The notes: a model not told the origin generated them from the letters alone. DNA of 64,000 bases from Alistipes sp. (GCA_017379015.1 JAFNXN010000009.1:33244-97243), one strand, 5' to 3'. Counted from the first letter of the stretch, positions 18,384 through 28,876 are shown. Program-made: numbers and translations.

Positions 18384-20597
18384 CTATTGGAGAATAAATC
18401 CTCCTTTAAGGCGAATATCATTCGATGCAGCACCCACAAGGAGCTCAAACTCACCCACTTCGGCACGCCACTCGCCCTTCTGATCATCGTAGAACGATAG
18501 CGCATCACGAGTGATGACAAACGACACCTCCTTAGACTCGCCAGCGTTGAGCTCCACCTTCTCAAAGCCCTTAAGCTCCTTGATTGGGCGAACCAACGAA
18601 GACTCCTTATCAGCCACATATAGCTGAACAACCTCCTTGCCGGCACACTTACCCGTGTTGGTCACAGTCAGACTAACCCTCAGGCTATCATCAACACCCA
18701 TCACCTCAGACGACACCTTGAGGTCGCTATATTTAAATGTAGTGTAGCTGAGTCCATGACCGAAGGCGAAGAGGGGCTTTATGCCGCGCTTCTCGAAACC
18801 ACGATAGCCAACAAAGATGTCATCGTGATAGTAGACCTTATCGGGGTTAGGGAACTGACACTCACCGCTGTGCGATGGGTAGTCCTCGATCTTCATACCA
18901 AAGGTGAATGGGAGCTTACCACTAGGGTTAACCTCGCCCGAGAGCACACGTGCTATGGCATTGCCCGACTCCGAGCCGAGATACCATGCCTGAACGACCG
19001 ACTCCACCTCATCGACCCATGGCATAGCCACAGCATTACCCGACACGATGACCACGGTAAGGTGCTTGGTCGCAGCTGCCAAGGCGCGAATAACCTCATC
19101 CTGACCATAGGGCAAACCATACTGCGTACGGTCAGCACCCTCGCAATCCTGCTGCTCGCTCTTGTTTAGACCACCAATGAATATCACATGATCTGCCGTG
19201 CGTGCCGCCTCAACAGCCTCAGCAATAAGCTCCTCCGCAGTGCGGCTATCGGCAAGATTTTGACCCGTAACAACGCCGTTATACTCTCCTGTAACGTCGC
19301 CCACATAGCCACGCACCCATGCAACCTCTGCCCTACCGGCATAGTAACGCTCCAGACCCTCCAGTGGCGACACCTCACGCTGAACCTTAAGCGACGAGCT
19401 ACCACCGCCCACAGTCATCATCTTCACGGCATTCTCGCCAACAACAACTATGCGCTTTGCATCGCGAGCAACAGGGAGGTTAGCCTTTTTATTCTTTAGC
19501 AGGACGATACCCTCCTCGGCTATGGTTCGCGCAGCATCAACATGCTCCTCCGAGCACATCGCGCCATAGGGCTTATATGGGTTCATCGCCGTACGGAACG
19601 TAAGTCGCAACACACAGCGCACCTTATCATCGAGCTCCTCGGTGCCAAACACCCCACTCTCAATGAGTTTGAGGTATGGCAAGGCGAGATAGTAGTTATC
19701 GTAGGCGTTGCTCGCTCCCTCAGTAAGACCATCTGTCCAAGTGCCAAACTCCAAGTCAAGGCCGTTGAGCACAGCCTCCTCGGTAGAGTGTACACCACCC
19801 CAATCCGAGATAACCGCACCATCGAAGCCCCACTCACCCTTCAAGATCTCGCATATCAGGCGATGGTTGTGACAAGCGTGCGTACCACGATACTTGTTGT
19901 AAGAGCCCATGATGCTCCATGCTCCACCCTCGACAACTGCCGCCTTGAAGGCTGGAAGGTAGATCTCGTAAAGAGCGCGATCGCTAAGATCAACATCGGT
20001 CTGGTGGCGATAGAGCTCCTCGTTGTTGAGCGCATAGTGCTTAACGCAAGCCGCAACACCCTGCTGCTGAACACCCTGCACATAGAGAACAACGATCTGC
20101 GAGGCGAGATATGGATCCTCACCCATATACTCGAAGTTACGACCACAGTAGGGCGTACGATAGATATTTACGCCAGGTCCGAGCAACACATCCTTATCGC
20201 GATAGCGTGCCTCCTCGCCAATGCTTACGCCATAGCGAAGTGCGATATCACGATTCCACGTAGCTGCAAGGCAGGTGAGCGCAGGATATGCCACACACGA
20301 GTCGTTGGTCCAACACGCCTGATCCCACTCATCCCACAACACCTCGGGGCGTATGCCATGAGGACCATCCGTACACCACAACTCCGCAATGCCAAGGCGA
20401 CGAACGCCGGGCGATGAGAACTTTGACTGAGCATGGATGATGGCGATCTTCTCCCTGAGCGTCATACGACTAAGCGCATCCTCAACACGCTCCTCGATAG
20501 GGGCATTTGGATCGAGATAGATAGGTTGCTGCTTCTGTTGTGCAGATAGCATGAATGGCACAAGCAGTGCGACGAGCAACAAAAACTGACGTTTCAT
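18384..20597 (-). CDS. Glycoside hydrolase family 3 beta-glucosidase-like
   Basis: 737 residues from the ATG at 20597, chosen because it begins a clean signal peptide (MKRQFLLLVALLVPFMLSAQ); an upstream in-frame ATG would add 13 residues. The N-terminal GH3 barrel has the KH motif (VKHYALNN, residues 186-190) and the nucleophile Asp265 in AVISDWGGVHS. The second alpha/beta domain follows, and the C-terminal 70 residues are an FN3-like domain (VTNTGKCAGKEVVQLYV). It is exported, probably to the periplasm, and likely removes beta-linked glucose or a similar sugar. The substrate cannot be read from sequence. Confidence 0.92.
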   Translation of the reverse strand: MKRQFLLLVALLVPFMLSAQQKQQPIYLDPNAPIEERVEDALSRMTLREKIAIIHAQSKFSSPGVRRLGIAELWCTDGPHGIRPEVLWDEWDQACWTNDSCVAYPALTCLAATWNRDIALRYGVSIGEEARYRDKDVLLGPGVNIYRTPYCGRNFEYMGEDPYLASQIVVLYVQGVQQQGVAACVKHYALNNEELYRHQTDVDLSDRALYEIYLPAFKAAVVEGGAWSIMGSYNKYRGTHACHNHRLICEILKGEWGFDGAVISDWGGVHSTEEAVLNGLDLEFGTWTDGLTEGASNAYDNYYLALPYLKLIESGVFGTEELDDKVRCVLRLTFRTAMNPYKPYGAMCSEEHVDAARTIAEEGIVLLKNKKANLPVARDAKRIVVVGENAVKMMTVGGGSSSLKVQREVSPLEGLERYYAGRAEVAWVRGYVGDVTGEYNGVVTGQNLADSRTAEELIAEAVEAARTADHVIFIGGLNKSEQQDCEGADRTQYGLPYGQDEVIRALAAATKHLTVVIVSGNAVAMPWVDEVESVVQAWYLGSESGNAIARVLSGEVNPSGKLPFTFGMKIEDYPSHSGECQFPNPDKVYYHDDIFVGYRGFEKRGIKPLFAFGHGLSYTTFKYSDLKVSSEVMGVDDSLRVSLTVTNTGKCAGKEVVQLYVADKESSLVRPIKELKGFEKVELNAGESKEVSFVITRDALSFYDDQKGEWRAEVGEFELLVGAASNDIRLKGGFILQ

Positions 20598-20643
20598 AGT
20601 TATGATTTTTACAAGATTAAATTCGTGGCAACTCAAGTAGTTA

Positions 20644-20651
20644 CAAATATA
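20644..20651 (-). promoter_or_regulatory. Probable -7 box of the GH3 gene
   Basis: Minus strand TATATTTG, about 47 bp upstream of the GH3 start at 20597 and just beyond the stop of the upstream radical SAM gene. Confidence 0.5.
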
Positions 20652-20659
20652 GGAACAAT

Positions 20660-21607
20660 TTAGTAATTATACAAGTCCCCTTGCACAAAACCGCCACTAA
20701 GCATGCGAGAAACCAGCATATTTTTAAGAATATCGGGGCGAAGACCACCCAGAGGCGAGTGAAGCGTAAGGTGGCGCGGTGCTAAGGCAAAAAGACGATC
20801 CAGAGAGATCGTTGGCGCGAGGCGACGAAGAATAGCGACAAGGAGATCGACGTAGCTACTAGCAGAGAAACCCTCTGCACCAAACATAAAACGTTCGGGA
20901 TGCAACGCCCACTCCTCAGCCATCGGCGTAGAGCGAAATATCTGCAACTGATGAAACTTTATATAGTTGATATCCAACTCATTAATCTTGTCAGTTTGCT
21001 CGATAAGTTGCTCTGGTCTCTCGTTAGGCAACCCAAGTATAAAGTGCGCCCCGACATCTATGCCACGCTCCCTTGTTGCCCCTATTGCCCAGCGCGCATC
21101 GTCGAAGCTGTGACCACGATTAACATGGCTAAGCGTAGCATCCGACGTGGACTCCACACCATACTCCACAGCAACATACTTCTTAGTGGAGAAATCTGCC
21201 AACATGTCGAGCTTTTCGGAACTAACAGCATCGGGACGTGTACCGATGATTAAGCCCGAGATACGAGGATGATCAAGCACCTCAGCATAGAGCTTACGCA
21301 ACCTATCTACCGAGGCATTTGTATTTGTTCCCGCCTGAAGATAAGCAACATAGTAGTCTGCCGAGCGACCACGCGAGAGATGAAACCTCAACCCCTCGTC
21401 AATCTGCTCGCAGAGGCTCTTCACACCACGGCAGTATGATGGCGAAAAGGCTTCATTAAGACAAAAAGTACAGCCGCCACGGCCACCCCTCGCATCGCGA
21501 TTAGGACAGACCATAGCGGCATCTATCGAGAGCTTCTGCACACGACCACCAAACCTCTGACGCATCATGCGTCCATAGTCGTTATATGGCAGTGTAGCCT
21601 CCGTCAT
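20660..21607 (-). CDS. Radical SAM protein, YhcC / TIGR01212-like
   Basis: 315 residues from the ATG at 21607 (MTEATLPYNDYGRMMRQRFG). The longer frame from 21694 overlaps tsaD and is rejected. The family motif is CPNRDARGGRGGCTFC, where the spacing of the cluster cysteines is longer than in standard radical SAM proteins. GAHFILGLPNERPEQL follows. Members are cytoplasmic; the molecular role of this family is not well defined, though related proteins are linked to RNA modification. The start lies 1 bp after the tsaD stop, so the two are almost certainly co-translated. Confidence 0.9.
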   Translation of the reverse strand: MTEATLPYNDYGRMMRQRFGGRVQKLSIDAAMVCPNRDARGGRGGCTFCLNEAFSPSYCRGVKSLCEQIDEGLRFHLSRGRSADYYVAYLQAGTNTNASVDRLRKLYAEVLDHPRISGLIIGTRPDAVSSEKLDMLADFSTKKYVAVEYGVESTSDATLSHVNRGHSFDDARWAIGATRERGIDVGAHFILGLPNERPEQLIEQTDKINELDINYIKFHQLQIFRSTPMAEEWALHPERFMFGAEGFSASSYVDLLVAILRRLAPTISLDRLFALAPRHLTLHSPLGGLRPDILKNMLVSRMLSGGFVQGDLYNY

Positions 21608-21608
21608 T

Positions 21609-22634
21609 CTACAAATCTTCGAGTCGTGCCACAGGCGACACATCGAGTTGCGATAGCTCGCCCTCCATATAGCGGTAGTATCCCGCCACGGCAATCATCG
21701 CAGCATTATCGGTGGTAAACTTAAACTCAGGCAGGAACGTGCGCCATCCACGACGGCGACCCATCTCGGTAATACCATTGCGCAAGCCCGAATTTGCCGA
21801 CACACCACCAGCGATAGCTATATCCTTAATACCCGTAGCCTTAGAGGCCTTAACCAGTTTGTCGAGCAGGATGTCGACAATGGTCTTCTGGAGCGACGCA
21901 GCGAGATCTGCCTTATGCTTTTCAACAAAGTCGGGATCCTCCTTTACGGCATCGCGCAACGTATAGAGGAACGATGTCTTTAGACCCGAGAACGAGTAGT
22001 CGAAAGCACCCTCAACATGGGGCTTTGCAAACTTAAATGCCGAGCTATCACCCTCCTGAGCAAGTCTATCGATTACCGGTCCACCAGGATATGGCAGACC
22101 CATCACCTTGGCACACTTATCAAAGGCCTCACCCGCAGCATCATCTATCGTAGTGCCGATGATCTCCATCTTAGTTGGTGAGTCGACACGCACAATCTGC
22201 GTATGTCCTCCACTCACAAGCAACGTTAGGAACGGGAAGTCGGGGTGCGGAAGGTTACGATCGGGGAGGTCGACAAAGTGCGAGAGGATATGTCCCTGAA
22301 GGTGGTTAACCTCGACAAGCGGGATATTATTTGCAATGGAGAGTCCCTTGGCAAACGAGACACCAACAAGCAGCGAGCCGAGCAGACCAGGACCGCGCGT
22401 AAAGGCTATAGCATCGACCTTATCGATGGTTATTCCCGCCTCCTTAAGAGCAGTATCAACAACAGGGATGATATTCTGTTGATGCGCTCTCGACGCCAGC
22501 TCAGGGATCACTCCGCCATATTTTTGATGCACCGCCTGCGAGGCGATAACATTCGAGAGAAGTGTTCGGTTGCAGAGTACCGCAGCCGAGGTGTCGTCAC
22601 ACGACGACTCAATGCCAAGTATCGTAATATCCAT
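21609..22634 (-). CDS. tsaD: tRNA N6-threonylcarbamoyladenosine transferase TsaD
   Basis: 341 residues, full length. Hallmarks: ILGIESSCDDTSAAV at the N-terminus, GVIPELASRAHQQNI and VNHLQGHILSH (the metal-binding histidines), LVSGGHTQIV, and IAGGVSANSGLR. TsaD installs threonylcarbamoyl on A37 of ANN-decoding tRNAs together with TsaB/TsaE. It is followed directly by the radical SAM gene on the same strand and is divergent from tamB. Confidence 0.98.
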   Translation of the reverse strand: MDITILGIESSCDDTSAAVLCNRTLLSNVIASQAVHQKYGGVIPELASRAHQQNIIPVVDTALKEAGITIDKVDAIAFTRGPGLLGSLLVGVSFAKGLSIANNIPLVEVNHLQGHILSHFVDLPDRNLPHPDFPFLTLLVSGGHTQIVRVDSPTKMEIIGTTIDDAAGEAFDKCAKVMGLPYPGGPVIDRLAQEGDSSAFKFAKPHVEGAFDYSFSGLKTSFLYTLRDAVKEDPDFVEKHKADLAASLQKTIVDILLDKLVKASKATGIKDIAIAGGVSANSGLRNGITEMGRRRGWRTFLPEFKFTTDNAAMIAVAGYYRYMEGELSQLDVSPVARLEDL

Positions 22635-22808
22635 AGCTTGATGGTAAACATTTTTTGCTTTCTACCGCACATCCTACGTAGCCTACACCCCTCAAAAAAG
22701 AGCTCTCAAAGTCCATCGACCGCCAGCATCAATCCTCTAATCTAGATGCAAGCAATTTTTAACGACTCTTTTTTGCCAAAAATCTTTTTCTATTTATAGA
22801 AAAATTAC

Positions 22809-22816
22809 TACTTTTG
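22809..22816 (+). promoter_or_regulatory. Probable -7 box of tamB
   Basis: TACTTTTG fits TAnnTTTG and lies 43 bp before the tamB start; a weak TTTC at 22787-22790 could serve as the -33 element. The rest of the 225-bp gap to tsaD shows no gene. Confidence 0.5.
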
Positions 22817-22859
22817 TAGGTTATTTGTAGTATAGCACGCAACAACACATACGGTTTCA

Positions 22860-25800
22860 ATGCGCAAAGTTATAAAAATATTGGCAAAGATAGTATCAGC
22901 AATCATATTGTTGTTGATATTTTTGCCTATTAGCGCAACCCTACTTCTCAACATCGACCGCGTACAAAACTACATTATCGACCATGCTTCCAACTACGCC
23001 AGCGAGTTTCTCGATAGCCGCGTATCGGTGGGTAGCATCAAGATAGACCTACTCACAAAGGTGCATGTTCACGACTTCTATGTCGAGAGTCCCGAACGAG
23101 ATACACTGCTCTACGTCAAGGAGGTGGAGGCCTACATCGGAAGCCTCAACATCCCTCAAGATGGACTATGCCTTCGTGATGTCGAGATCGTGGGCGCAGA
23201 GCTCAATCTTCGCGAGATGGAGAATGGAGATCTCACCATTCACCCAATCGTAAAACGCCTCACCAAGCCTAACCACCATAGCAACTTCTGCATGTATGTC
23301 AACAAGGTCGAGATCTCGGAGAGCCGTTTTCGCTACGAACGTCTGGAGCACCGCGACCCTGAGTATGGCATCGACTACGACAACATGGTCGTTGGCGACA
23401 TTGAGGGCAAGCTCCAAAACTTTGCCATCGAGCAGGGTGCTGTGGCTGCTACGATCAATGAGCTGAGTGCTCGCGAGAAGAGTGGCTTTGAGCTTGGCAA
23501 CCTCACGGGTAACTTCTACATAAACCGTGGTGTCATACGCTTCGGAAGCATCATAGCCAATACCGAGCAATCGCACATCAACATCCCATCCTTCATCATA
23601 GATGGTCAAAACTGGGAGGAATATAAGCAGTATATCGACCTTGTCGAGATGCGAGGAGTGGTCACCAACTCTCGACTTTCGACCTTCGACCTCGGCTTCT
23701 TCGCCCCCAACCTACGCAACTGGGAGCTTATGGCAGACTCGCTGCAAGGCTCATTCGAGGGCACCGTGGCAGACTTCACAGCCACAATCGAGAGTGGTAA
23801 CCTTGGCGAGCACACATCAATAGCGGGCGAAGCACATATCATCGGCATACCGCTATGGCAGGAGTCCGACTACAAGGTCAAGGTAGATCGTCTCTACACA
23901 ACAGCCTCCGATGTCGAAAACTTTGTCTATCGCACAACGGGCAACCACCTCCCCGAGAAGGCGCAGGAGATTGTGCGCAACCTCGCCACGGCAGATGTGC
24001 GAGGCACCTTCAATGGCAAGCTATACTCGTTCCGCACACTTGGAAACATACGCACAGCACAAGGTAACATTTCGGCAGATGTCGACATGCGACGTGTCGA
24101 TGGCGAGCACCACATGCTAAGCGGATCGGTAGATACAGACAACCTACACCTAGGCAAGATCCTCGAGATCAACCTCCTTGGCACGCTCGACTCGAAGATC
24201 TCGGCTAGAGGCTTGGTGGGTAGCAACAACGTCAAAGGCTCGATAAATGCCTCGGTGGGCAAGATGGTACTTGGCGGAAAGCCCTTCCGCGAGATCACAG
24301 CTTCGGCAAAGATAGGCGAGACGAGTCGTGACACGCTCAAGGTGAGCTCTCCACGTCCTGAGCTCAACTTTAACTTCCTTGGCAGCGTAAACCGCCGAGG
24401 ACACAAGCCATTCTACGACTTCGATCTCGAGCTGCGCAATGCCGATCTACACGCCCTAGGCATCAACCAGCGCGACTCCATATCGCGCCTATCGCTCACA
24501 GTCGCCGGAGAGAAGATCTCGGGAAACACAATCGACGACCTAGATGGCACGGTAACCCTAAGCGACATCAGGTATCTGTATGCTAGCGAAGAGCTCGAAA
24601 CCGACAAACTCATCATCAAGGTGCATGGCAACAAGCTACCTCGAAAGATAGACCTAAGTTCGGACTTTATGGAGGTTAAGTTTACGAGTACGTGTGGCTA
24701 CAAGGAGCTCCAGAGCTACCTTCCAAACATCCTTCGCGACTACATACCATCGCTCTACTCCAGCGAAGTTCCCCGAAATAGCTACACCCCATCGAACAAA
24801 CACAACATATCGAGCCTCAAGGTTAACGCACAGAGCCGAATCAACGACCTGCTCTATGCCATTGCTCCAGACCTATATATCGCCCCTAACACCGACCTAG
24901 AGGCGACGCTCGTTCACGAGAGCAACAGCGTTGATCTTCGCCTCGACTCTGAGGGTATGGACTTTAGAGGCTTCATCATCGACTCGATGAGTGTTAACAT
25001 CTTCAACACGCCATATTCGCTCAGCGCAAAGGAGGATAACAACAAGTTTAAGCTACATTTCAACTCAAGGGCTACCTATCTGCGTTCTCAGCCTCTATTC
25101 CCTCGCCTCGACATTACGGGTGAGATCTACAACAACCAGATAGACCTCGAGGCCACACTCAGCGAGAATAAGGGTGTGTTAGGCTTCACAACCTACGTGA
25201 GTCGCAACCCACAGACAAATCGACGCACGCTACGCATCGACATATCACCGTCATATATCAACGCCGGCAACCGTCAGTGGCGACTGATGTCAAAGAGCAT
25301 AAACATCGACTCGTCGCGAGTACATATCAACGACTTCCGCATCAAGAGCAATGATGAGGAGCTACGACTTAACGGTATTGCCTCGGCTAATCGTCAGGAC
25401 ACGATCCACCTAGAGCTAACCAACTTCGACCTGTCGCCACTATCGGAGCTTATCGCCCACATCGGCTACAACTTCGCGGCAAAGTCGAATGGCTATGCTA
25501 CACTGCGCTCGGCACTACGCAAACCACAGCTTGAGGCGCGCATCAACCTCACCGACATCACGGTAAATGGCATTGAAGCACCTCCACAGCTGCTCACCTC
25601 TGATTGCGATTTCGCACAGAACCAAGCACGTGTCACCATGAGCGACTATGCCTCGGGCAACACCATAGCCGAGGGAACATACCGTCCCGATGATAAGAGA
25701 TACAATGTACGTGCCCAAATGCAGGAGCTCCCCTTGTCGCTCATGCAACCGTTCCTCGTAGACATCATCTCAGACATTCGTGGTTCGGCAAGAGATATTG

Positions 25801-27554
25801 ATGTAAGACTCACAGGTCAGGGACGTCAGGCAGTACTCAGCGGTAGTGCAACGATTGATGGTCTTGATGTACATGTCGACTACACCAACACGCGTTACAC
25901 CGCACCACGTGGCAAGGTGACCATTGCCAACAACATCATCGCTGCCAACGAGATCTCGGTATTCGATAGCGAGGGGCACGAGGGCTACTTTACAATGAAC
26001 ATCGACCTCAACAAACTATCAAAGGTCCGCTACGACATTGGTATCGAGGCTAGAAACATGCTGGTATTCGACACTAACGAGGAGCTTAACGACCTATTCT
26101 ACGGACGCATCCACGCCTCGGGAACAGCCAAGTTCAGCAACAAGGATATGGATCAGGGCATGAAGATGATCATCAATGCCTACTCTGAGCCAAACTCAAC
26201 ATTCTACATGCCACTAACAGGCACAGAGGATATATCTTATGCCGACTACGTGAGCTTCAAACAACCAGCCAAGAGGCAAGTTGAGTCGGTAGGATACATC
26301 GCCAGCCGCATAAACACATACGCACGAGCAAGCCGCTTCAGCGACTCGTCGGATAGCAACATGGATATTGACATCGCGCTCAACATAAGCCCCAACATCG
26401 AGATGCAGCTTATCACCGACCCCGATTCGGGCGATGTTATCAAGGGTAAGGGTAGCGGCGAGATCAACATGCATATTGAGCCTCACACCGACAAGTTTGA
26501 GATGACAGGAACCTACACCCTCTCGGAGGGTACCTACCGATTCTCGCTCGTGGATATTGTCACCAAGCTCTTCGAGGTAGAGAATGGCTCTACAATCAAG
26601 TGGTCGGGAGATCCTCTGGGTGCAGAGCTTAACATCAAGGCCATCTACAAGACCAAAGCATCGCTCAAGCCTCTGCTTGGTAGCTCCGTGCCCGGCGTGG
26701 ACACCTCACGCTCGGCGGATGTCGATTGCTACATAATTCTCACAGGCGACCTGATGTCACCCGACGTCAACTTCGACGTAAAGGTTACGAAGGTGTCACC
26801 CGAGATTCAGAGTATCGTCAACTCGATGCTTGTCGACCAGCAATCTATAAGCACGCAGATGGTCTCACTATTGACTGCAAACACCTTCTCGGCAGATGAG
26901 CTCGGTGCGCTCACGTCGATAGTAACAACCACCGGATTGGAGTTCGCGTCGAGCTATCTTAGCCGAATGCTCCTCGGCGACAACTTCGACCTGAACGTAC
27001 GCTATCTACCAGGTGCTGGCAGCAACGAGCTAGACCTCGGCTTCTCGACAGGATTGCTCAACAACCGCCTGCAACTAGAGGTGGATAGTGGTTATATAAA
27101 TGACCAGACGCAGCAGCAGGTGCGCTTCAACAACTTCCTTGTGGATGCCTACATAACCTATCTCTTTGATGCCGATGGCACGTTCCGCGTCTATGGCTTT
27201 ACGCAGACTACCGATCGCTATGACGAGAACCAGGGTGAACAAGAGGGAGGTATAGGTCTATCCATAAACGCTAGCTTCAACACCCTTAATGAGTTGTGGA
27301 CAAACATTGTTGGCAGCAAGGTGGTGCGCATGGAGCGTCGTACGGAGCGTCGCGCACACAAGGATAGCCTAAAGCGCGCCCATACAGAGCCTAGAAATGT
27401 CGAGCTTCAGGATACTACTCGACGCGTAGACTCGTTAATAAATACAGAGATGATCGAGATTGAGGAAAAGGAGATCGACAAGGGATCGTCAAAGATGAGA
27501 GAGCTCAGCGTCGACTCAGATAGAGTGGAGCTACCCAACGAAGATCAAGACTAA
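22860..27554 (+). CDS. tamB: TamB-like translocation/assembly module (DUF490)
   Basis: 1564 residues: an N-terminal membrane helix (about 6-30), a very long region of amphipathic beta strands, and a C-terminal TamB domain (DUF490) with VTKLFEVENGSTIKWSGDPLG and LNIKAIYKTKASL, then DVNFDVKV and DLNVRYLPG. TamB-like proteins bridge the periplasm and carry lipids and/or assist outer-membrane protein insertion with an Omp85 partner. The last 70 residues are a charged tail. It is divergent from tsaD and followed by exbB after 80 bp. Confidence 0.93.
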   Translation: MRKVIKILAKIVSAIILLLIFLPISATLLLNIDRVQNYIIDHASNYASEFLDSRVSVGSIKIDLLTKVHVHDFYVESPERDTLLYVKEVEAYIGSLNIPQDGLCLRDVEIVGAELNLREMENGDLTIHPIVKRLTKPNHHSNFCMYVNKVEISESRFRYERLEHRDPEYGIDYDNMVVGDIEGKLQNFAIEQGAVAATINELSAREKSGFELGNLTGNFYINRGVIRFGSIIANTEQSHINIPSFIIDGQNWEEYKQYIDLVEMRGVVTNSRLSTFDLGFFAPNLRNWELMADSLQGSFEGTVADFTATIESGNLGEHTSIAGEAHIIGIPLWQESDYKVKVDRLYTTASDVENFVYRTTGNHLPEKAQEIVRNLATADVRGTFNGKLYSFRTLGNIRTAQGNISADVDMRRVDGEHHMLSGSVDTDNLHLGKILEINLLGTLDSKISARGLVGSNNVKGSINASVGKMVLGGKPFREITASAKIGETSRDTLKVSSPRPELNFNFLGSVNRRGHKPFYDFDLELRNADLHALGINQRDSISRLSLTVAGEKISGNTIDDLDGTVTLSDIRYLYASEELETDKLIIKVHGNKLPRKIDLSSDFMEVKFTSTCGYKELQSYLPNILRDYIPSLYSSEVPRNSYTPSNKHNISSLKVNAQSRINDLLYAIAPDLYIAPNTDLEATLVHESNSVDLRLDSEGMDFRGFIIDSMSVNIFNTPYSLSAKEDNNKFKLHFNSRATYLRSQPLFPRLDITGEIYNNQIDLEATLSENKGVLGFTTYVSRNPQTNRRTLRIDISPSYINAGNRQWRLMSKSINIDSSRVHINDFRIKSNDEELRLNGIASANRQDTIHLELTNFDLSPLSELIAHIGYNFAAKSNGYATLRSALRKPQLEARINLTDITVNGIEAPPQLLTSDCDFAQNQARVTMSDYASGNTIAEGTYRPDDKRYNVRAQMQELPLSLMQPFLVDIISDIRGSARDIDVRLTGQGRQAVLSGSATIDGLDVHVDYTNTRYTAPRGKVTIANNIIAANEISVFDSEGHEGYFTMNIDLNKLSKVRYDIGIEARNMLVFDTNEELNDLFYGRIHASGTAKFSNKDMDQGMKMIINAYSEPNSTFYMPLTGTEDISYADYVSFKQPAKRQVESVGYIASRINTYARASRFSDSSDSNMDIDIALNISPNIEMQLITDPDSGDVIKGKGSGEINMHIEPHTDKFEMTGTYTLSEGTYRFSLVDIVTKLFEVENGSTIKWSGDPLGAELNIKAIYKTKASLKPLLGSSVPGVDTSRSADVDCYIILTGDLMSPDVNFDVKVTKVSPEIQSIVNSMLVDQQSISTQMVSLLTANTFSADELGALTSIVTTTGLEFASSYLSRMLLGDNFDLNVRYLPGAGSNELDLGFSTGLLNNRLQLEVDSGYINDQTQQQVRFNNFLVDAYITYLFDADGTFRVYGFTQTTDRYDENQGEQEGGIGLSINASFNTLNELWTNIVGSKVVRMERRTERRAHKDSLKRAHTEPRNVELQDTTRRVDSLINTEMIEIEEKEIDKGSSKMRELSVDSDRVELPNEDQD

Positions 27555-27583
27555 CACACTACTAACACACTACTAACACACTA
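27551..27583. repeat. Three perfect tandem copies of CTAACACACTA
   Basis: The 11-bp unit is repeated three times without a mismatch. The first copy contains the tamB stop codon (27552-27554). It lies between tamB and exbB; a variable copy number would alter spacing only. Function unknown. Confidence 0.85.
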
Positions 27584-27634
27584 TATGAAAGATAGATGAA
27601 AATACAATAATTAATTAAAACCTTACTTAAAATC

Positions 27635-28360
27635 ATGATTAACATTCTAACAATTGAGAGCGCCGAGGAGCTAGCCCAGGGCGCACAAGATCCAGTGATT
27701 AACACAACTGTGTCGGAGACAGCAGAGAGCCTCACGGTAAGTTTTTGGGATCTCTTCCTCAGCGGAGGTTGGCTTATGTGGGTGCTCGTTGCCCTTGCAG
27801 CAGTGATGATCTTCATCTTCGTGGAGCGTTTCATCTCTATTCGCAAGGCTACACGCATCGACAAGAACTTCATGAACCGCATTCGCGACTTCATCCTCGA
27901 GGGTAACATCTCAGCCGCTATTGATCTATGCCGTCGTACCGACTCTCCTATTGCCCGCATGATTGAGAAGGGTATCGAGCGCATCGGCCGCCCTATGGGT
28001 GATATTCAGACCGCTATTGAGAATGTTGCAAATGTCGAGGTTGCGAAGCTCGAGTCGGGACTTCCATGGTTGGCATCAATCTCGGGTGGTGCTCCAATGA
28101 TTGGTTTCTTGGGTACTGTTGTAGGTATGGTGCAGGTATTCATCGGCATGTCGGCAAACCAGAGTGGCGGCATTGAGCTAGCACAGCTCTCGGCAGGTAT
28201 GTACGTGGCGATGGTCACCACCGTGGGTGGTCTTATTGTTGGTATCCCCGCCTACTTTGCTCACAACTACCTTGCAGCACGCATCGAGAAGATGATCTTC
28301 CGCATGGAGGCTACCACCATCGCCTTTATGGATATTTTGAACCAGCCAGTACGCAAATAG
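27635..28360 (+). CDS. exbB: ExbB/TolQ-family proton channel
   Basis: 241 residues with three membrane helices (about 45-70, 145-170 and 185-210). The family core WLASISGGAPMIGFLGTVVGMVQVF and the LSAGMYVAMVTTVGGLIVGIPAY segment are clear. It forms the proton-driven motor in the inner membrane with the ExbD protein encoded next. Whether it serves TonB (uptake) or Tol-Pal (envelope) is not decided by sequence, but the tonB-like gene two places on favours energy transduction to the outer membrane. Confidence 0.94.
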   Translation: MINILTIESAEELAQGAQDPVINTTVSETAESLTVSFWDLFLSGGWLMWVLVALAAVMIFIFVERFISIRKATRIDKNFMNRIRDFILEGNISAAIDLCRRTDSPIARMIEKGIERIGRPMGDIQTAIENVANVEVAKLESGLPWLASISGGAPMIGFLGTVVGMVQVFIGMSANQSGGIELAQLSAGMYVAMVTTVGGLIVGIPAYFAHNYLAARIEKMIFRMEATTIAFMDILNQPVRK

Positions 28361-28405
28361 TGCTCCTCACGAAGAGCCTTTCACGCAACATAAAACATAA
28401 GCAGT

Positions 28406-28876
28406 ATGGCAATTAAAAGAAGTTCAAAGATCGATTCGACCTTCTCATCATCGTCGATGACCGACCTTGTGTTCCTACTCTTGGTCTTCTTCGTGCTCGC
28501 CACGACGCTAATCAACCCGAACAATGCTGTGAAGCTCACCCTACCCTCATCATCGAGCACCATGGGCGACCCTTCGGCAGTATCTATCTCGGTTATTAGC
28601 GGACCAGAGGGCTACACCTACATATTCAATGGCAACAGGCGCAACCCCTACACCGAGGCCGAGCAGCTAGCAACAGAGCTTAACACCTATTACGACACAC
28701 ACCTCGCCCAGAGCGGCAAGCCTCTCATCGTATCGGTACACTGCGAGAAGGATGTCACAACCGTTGATGCCCTACTCTCGATTATCGACATGATAAACGA
28801 TCAGAACAAAGCCACAGGCGAAATAGCACCTGGTGTGCAGCGTTATAAAATGGTATTGGCAACCGACAAACGATAA
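28406..28876 (+). CDS. exbD: ExbD/TolR-family motor subunit
   Basis: 156 residues: a cytoplasmic N-terminus, one membrane helix at about 14-36 (MTDLVFLLLVFFVLATTLI) with the essential Asp just inside it, and a periplasmic domain. Partner of ExbB in the proton motor. The stop overlaps the next ATG by one base (TAATG), so expression with the tonB-like gene is coupled. Confidence 0.92.
   Translation: MAIKRSSKIDSTFSSSSMTDLVFLLLVFFVLATTLINPNNAVKLTLPSSSSTMGDPSAVSISVISGPEGYTYIFNGNRRNPYTEAEQLATELNTYYDTHLAQSGKPLIVSVHCEKDVTTVDALLSIIDMINDQNKATGEIAPGVQRYKMVLATDKR

Noticed and set aside
19542-20417. 291-residue plus-strand frame opposite the GH3 gene
   Set aside because: Antisense shadow; the GH3 protein has complete catalytic motifs on the other strand.
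22245-22745. 166-residue plus-strand frame reaching into the tamB upstream region
   Set aside because: Mostly antisense to tsaD, no promoter or motif, and it ends before tamB in another context.
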